Below, piece by piece: positions 61,152 to 64,000 of a DNA stretch of 64,000 bases. Position numbers and translations under genes: made by a program. The stretch is from Pseudomonas orientalis (lineage in GTDB: Bacteria > Pseudomonadota > Gammaproteobacteria > Pseudomonadales > Pseudomonadaceae). Location of the stretch: the NCBI RefSeq assembly GCF_022807995.1, contig NZ_CP094351.1, positions 2,573,001 to 2,637,000 on the forward strand, written 5' to 3'. The notes under the pieces were generated by a model, which worked only from the letters and a program-made list of their open reading frames with translations, searched no databases and had not been told where the DNA came from. Within the stretch, counting starts at the first letter, position 1. Each line of letters starts with the position of its first letter.

Positions 61152-64000
61152 ATGAACAACCTAAATTTCCAAAATGAAAGCCCGTCCGATGTCGATGTTT
61201 TCAAGGGCGAGAGTCACGACCGCGTGGCTCAAGCGATGCATGATTATCTAAAGCCTAAAACCAATCACCGGGTGATTGGATTGGACGGTGAATTCGGTTC
61301 AGGGAAGAGCTCGATCCTTCAGATGCTCGAAAAGAAGATCGTTACGGAGAAGTCGAAGACGAAGCTGTGGCTCTTTGACTGCGAGCAGAATTATCAAGGC
61401 TCAATCAAAAGCAATTTTATCCAACAACTGACCGAGCAAGTGACAGAACTGCTCAAGACATTGGGTCGAGAAAAGCAAATCGCGGAGGTCGAAACCAGCC
61501 GCGACATCGCCTTAGGTCGGCACTACAGCTACACGAAGGACACCCGCAGTCATATCAGTATCTGGGCAGTGCTACTGATCGCAAGTGGTGTACTTACGCC
61601 GACCTTTATTCGTGACTATCTAATTCGCCTTCATGGCAGCGATTCTCTCGCCCTAGGGCTCCATGCTCTTTACCTGCTGGCGTGCACAGCGCCTGGCATT
61701 ATTCTTCTGTTCGCGTATCTGGCTAGCCGAAGAGAAGAGGATCCTAAGAAACGCTGGAACTTGGCCAGTCTGCTCAAAGGCAGCTCCGATGATCGAATCA
61801 CCGAAACTATCGAAGTCAGCAAAGAGGTAAGCCCTCTCGATTTGAAGCAGGCCCTCCGGAAGCAGCTACATGCAGTGAAGGATTACCACATCATCATTGT
61901 GATCGATAACTTGGACAGGCTCCCACGGGATGTCTTACGAGCAGTATGGAGCGATCTAGAAATTTTCACGTCCGTCACAGGCGAGGAAAATCTCAGTGTC
62001 ATAGTGCCATTCTGCTCCACAAAGGTATCCAAATATCTCAATGGTGACAACGAGCAGAGCTACGACTCGAAGGACTTCATCGCCAAAAAATTCCCTGTGG
62101 TGTTCCGTACCCCGCCGATCATCACATCCGGCTGGAAAGATGCATTCAGGAAACTTTGGAGTGAGAGTTTTGGTGCATCCAACCTGTTGGATGCTGATGC
62201 GTGCAGCGTGATTCTCCAGCGTCATAGCCCCATGGCTGGCGGGTTGGTGACTCCTCGCCTACAGAAAAGATTCATCAACGACATCGCGACCACACTGCTG
62301 GTCACTGCAGATAGACCAAGCGTAGTCTGCATCGCTGCCTACCTGGCAATCTGTAAATATAATGGCGTGGCCATCGAGGAGATGCTGAAAGACCCAGATG
62401 CTCCGACGGTCGGTGAGAGCGCTAAGAGCGCCACAGAGGCTGAAGATGAAACCGCCCAAGCCGTGGCGCTGAACATCGATAAAACCAAACGTTCCCTGAA
62501 GGCACTTCTGGGAGAGGACATGAAAACAGGCTGGCCCATCCAGATCCTACAGATCCATTTCCAGACATCTTCGGATATCGCCATCGCTGAGCTGATCGAC
62601 CAGCCACTTGAAGATGCTATCGACTCCCAAGACGGTAAAAGGCTCGCCGCACTCGTCCCTTACTTTGGGTTCAAGGACTCTTTTGTTCGCCGCTTGGAGA
62701 CACCCGTTTCCCCGGTCAGTCTTCTGAAAACCCTCCATCAAGCGTCTCAAATGGAAGGATGCAGCATTGATGACCTGCTGCCGCACGTGAGTGCGAAATT
62801 CGGGAATGGGGATCAGTTGAATACGGTAAGCACAGAACCCGGTTACTTTGAATCCATCAAAGGACTGATTGGGTTAGGCCTACGCAGAGACATCTTCGAG
62901 AAAACACTGGCGACTGCCAAAACCGCGTTCGAAGAAATGGCAGAAGAGGCCTATGATCCTGAGTCTGTTGAAGGCTACACAGAGACCATTTCCAGGTACG
63001 ACAGCTACCTGGATTCTGTGAACGCCCCCTTTGAACCCTTGACCATGGGTGGCGCTGAACTGTTGTTCCATATGGTGATGCCCGATCCAGATCTCAAAAA
63101 GATTGATACGAGTAAAATCAGCCTCAACGACAATGGCTTGAGGGACGCAGTGCTGCAACTGGCAGCCACTGAGCATGCAAAGCTGAATCGAGTTCCACTC
63201 AATGAAAGCGATTGGCTGCCATGTTTCACAGCCTATTTTGGCCAAAAAAGACTGAGCACTATCCCTAGGCCTTATTTCTTAGGTGTTGAGCCCACTGCGG
63301 CAGTTACGACGGCAATTGATTTGAACCCTACTGAACATAGAGTCTGGTTCGCAGCAGCCCTGTTCGGAAAGCTTTCCAGCGCGATACCACAGCTGATTCT
63401 GGTGCATCTACCTAACGTGAAATCCAACCGCATCAAAGTCTCAATTGCAGTCATGTACATGAGGCTGAACACGGGGGTACCACTAAGCGAGATTCCAGGC
63501 ATCAAGGAGGCCTTTGAAGCCGAACAGGATTATCTGGACGCGTTGGTTCGGGCAGCGATCATCTCTGAAAACCTCTTCAAACTGACAATTGAAGATGAGT
63601 CTTCACACCTAGTGGCACCGATTCTGTCTAGGCTGATTAAGGTCGGAGCCATCGGAAACGTTGCCTCTGACCACGTCTATGAGTCGTATTCGACCCTTGC
63701 GGATAGGCTGAGTGGCTACGACCTAACGGATAATGAATTTCTTGATTGGTTCACCTCGTTCAACTTGGCATCCGAGAAAGTACCCGCGCTCCCAGATATC
63801 GACACGCTGTTCTTGAGACACGCCCTTGAGGGATCCAACGCCAAGTTGCTGGAGTTGCGAGCCACCATACTTGATCGAAGCTTTGGGATAGGTATTGATG
63901 CTTCTGGATGGACGAACCTCATTGAAGCTGCCAGCACCAATGAGCGAACTGCGTTGAGATACATGATCGACCACAAAATCGATTTTGCGGGTGAGACTTC
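61152..64000 (+). CDS. KAP-family P-loop NTPase (3' end outside window)
   Basis: Open to the right edge: 949 residues visible, starting MNNLNFQNESPSDVDVFKGE. KAP hallmarks are present: Walker A GEFGSGKSS (46-54, K52), two membrane helices inserted within the P-loop domain (about 134-153 SHISIWAVLLIASGVLTPTF and 165-191), and Walker B IIIVIDNLDRLPRD (247-260). The C-terminal ~550 residues are helical and unrecognised. AAGGGA lies only three bases before the ATG, a short spacing. KAP NTPases include PifA of the F plasmid, which excludes phage T7. Divergent from the channel-like gene. The membrane-anchored NTPase role is family knowledge; involvement in defence is inference. Confidence 0.82.
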   Translation, partial: MNNLNFQNESPSDVDVFKGESHDRVAQAMHDYLKPKTNHRVIGLDGEFGSGKSSILQMLEKKIVTEKSKTKLWLFDCEQNYQGSIKSNFIQQLTEQVTELLKTLGREKQIAEVETSRDIALGRHYSYTKDTRSHISIWAVLLIASGVLTPTFIRDYLIRLHGSDSLALGLHALYLLACTAPGIILLFAYLASRREEDPKKRWNLASLLKGSSDDRITETIEVSKEVSPLDLKQALRKQLHAVKDYHIIIVIDNLDRLPRDVLRAVWSDLEIFTSVTGEENLSVIVPFCSTKVSKYLNGDNEQSYDSKDFIAKKFPVVFRTPPIITSGWKDAFRKLWSESFGASNLLDADACSVILQRHSPMAGGLVTPRLQKRFINDIATTLLVTADRPSVVCIAAYLAICKYNGVAIEEMLKDPDAPTVGESAKSATEAEDETAQAVALNIDKTKRSLKALLGEDMKTGWPIQILQIHFQTSSDIAIAELIDQPLEDAIDSQDGKRLAALVPYFGFKDSFVRRLETPVSPVSLLKTLHQASQMEGCSIDDLLPHVSAKFGNGDQLNTVSTEPGYFESIKGLIGLGLRRDIFEKTLATAKTAFEEMAEEAYDPESVEGYTETISRYDSYLDSVNAPFEPLTMGGAELLFHMVMPDPDLKKIDTSKISLNDNGLRDAVLQLAATEHAKLNRVPLNESDWLPCFTAYFGQKRLSTIPRPYFLGVEPTAAVTTAIDLNPTEHRVWFAAALFGKLSSAIPQLILVHLPNVKSNRIKVSIAVMYMRLNTGVPLSEIPGIKEAFEAEQDYLDALVRAAIISENLFKLTIEDESSHLVAPILSRLIKVGAIGNVASDHVYESYSTLADRLSGYDLTDNEFLDWFTSFNLASEKVPALPDIDTLFLRHALEGSNAKLLELRATILDRSFGIGIDASGWTNLIEAASTNERTALRYMIDHKIDFAGET

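Noticed and set aside
60813..61177. Short plus-strand open frames before the KAP gene (84 and 60 codons)
   Set aside because: No ribosome binding sites or protein character, and they consist of intergenic repeat motifs; the second overlaps the KAP start in another frame.
1..64000. Prophage, integrase, rRNA or tRNA genes
   Set aside because: Looked for on both strands; no integrase, phage structural, transposase, rRNA or foldable tRNA sequence was recognised.

Overview
The window is a stretch of a Pseudomonas chromosome, almost certainly from the P. fluorescens group. The evidence is an mtlEFGKDYZ/mtlR polyol locus, a muxABC-opmB efflux operon, DUF1652 and DUF6124 family genes, and many REP/REPIN palindromes of the fluorescens type (GTGGGAGGGGGCTTGCC and GTAGGAGCGAGCTTGCTC). 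There are no rRNA or tRNA genes, insertion sequences, integrase or CRISPR array. About 53 protein genes can be supported.

Layout. 0-2.6 kb: the 3' part of a dimethylsulfone monooxygenase gene (sfnG), a methionine aminopeptidase translationally coupled to a ParD-like antitoxin-type protein with a palindromic operator, and a DUF1652 gene. 2.7-12.8 kb: the complete mannitol/arabitol catabolic locus, with ABC importer MtlEFGK, mannitol dehydrogenase MtlD, xylulokinase MtlY, fructokinase MtlZ and activator MtlR. It has a near-consensus promoter, a Crc/Hfq-type A-rich motif in the mtlE leader, and REPINs between mtlE/mtlF and mtlD/mtlY. A DUF6124 gene with a strongly structured leader lies between mtlE and mtlR. 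12.9-24.1 kb: a glycosyltransferase, thiol peroxidase Tpx, and the four-gene MuxABC-OpmB tripartite efflux operon with ATGA overlaps; a REPIN is built into the signal-sequence region of opmB.

24.1-25.1 kb: no genes, but an array of eight 70-bp REP units followed by a dispersed repeat that can fold into a three-way junction. 25.1-37.5 kb: mixed metabolic, transport and regulatory genes. They include an ACS-type sugar-acid transporter with a consensus promoter, operator dyads and an A-rich Crc/Hfq-type site, UV-damage endonuclease, a P-loop kinase/nucleotidyltransferase pair, and a TetR/GST pair with twin operators. 37.6-43.5 kb: a large SF1 helicase fused to a phospholipase-D-type nuclease domain (the architecture of type II Mokosh anti-phage proteins) and an OsmC-YcaO fusion. 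43.5-44.15 kb: four tandem 178-bp copies of the convergent intergenic region, each carrying a REPIN and remnants of both flanking gene ends. 44.15-52.8 kb: reverse transsulfuration (Cbs and cystathionine gamma-lyase), a transporter/LysR pair, an AraC regulator and an M48 peptidase operon.

From about 52.9 kb the sequence looks like accessory DNA. It is visibly more AT-rich in places, has short isolated genes with changing orientation, and carries recurring GGGGCAGAC and CGGCCAGAAGC motifs between genes. It holds an ankyrin-like gene, DUF1176, two unrecognised genes, two GNAT acetyltransferases and a DUF2971 gene. At the right edge a potassium-channel-like two-TM protein with a long coiled-coil insert is divergent from a KAP-family P-loop NTPase that runs off the window. 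The channel/KAP pair and the helicase-PLD gene are the best candidates for an undescribed or poorly described (possibly defence) system.
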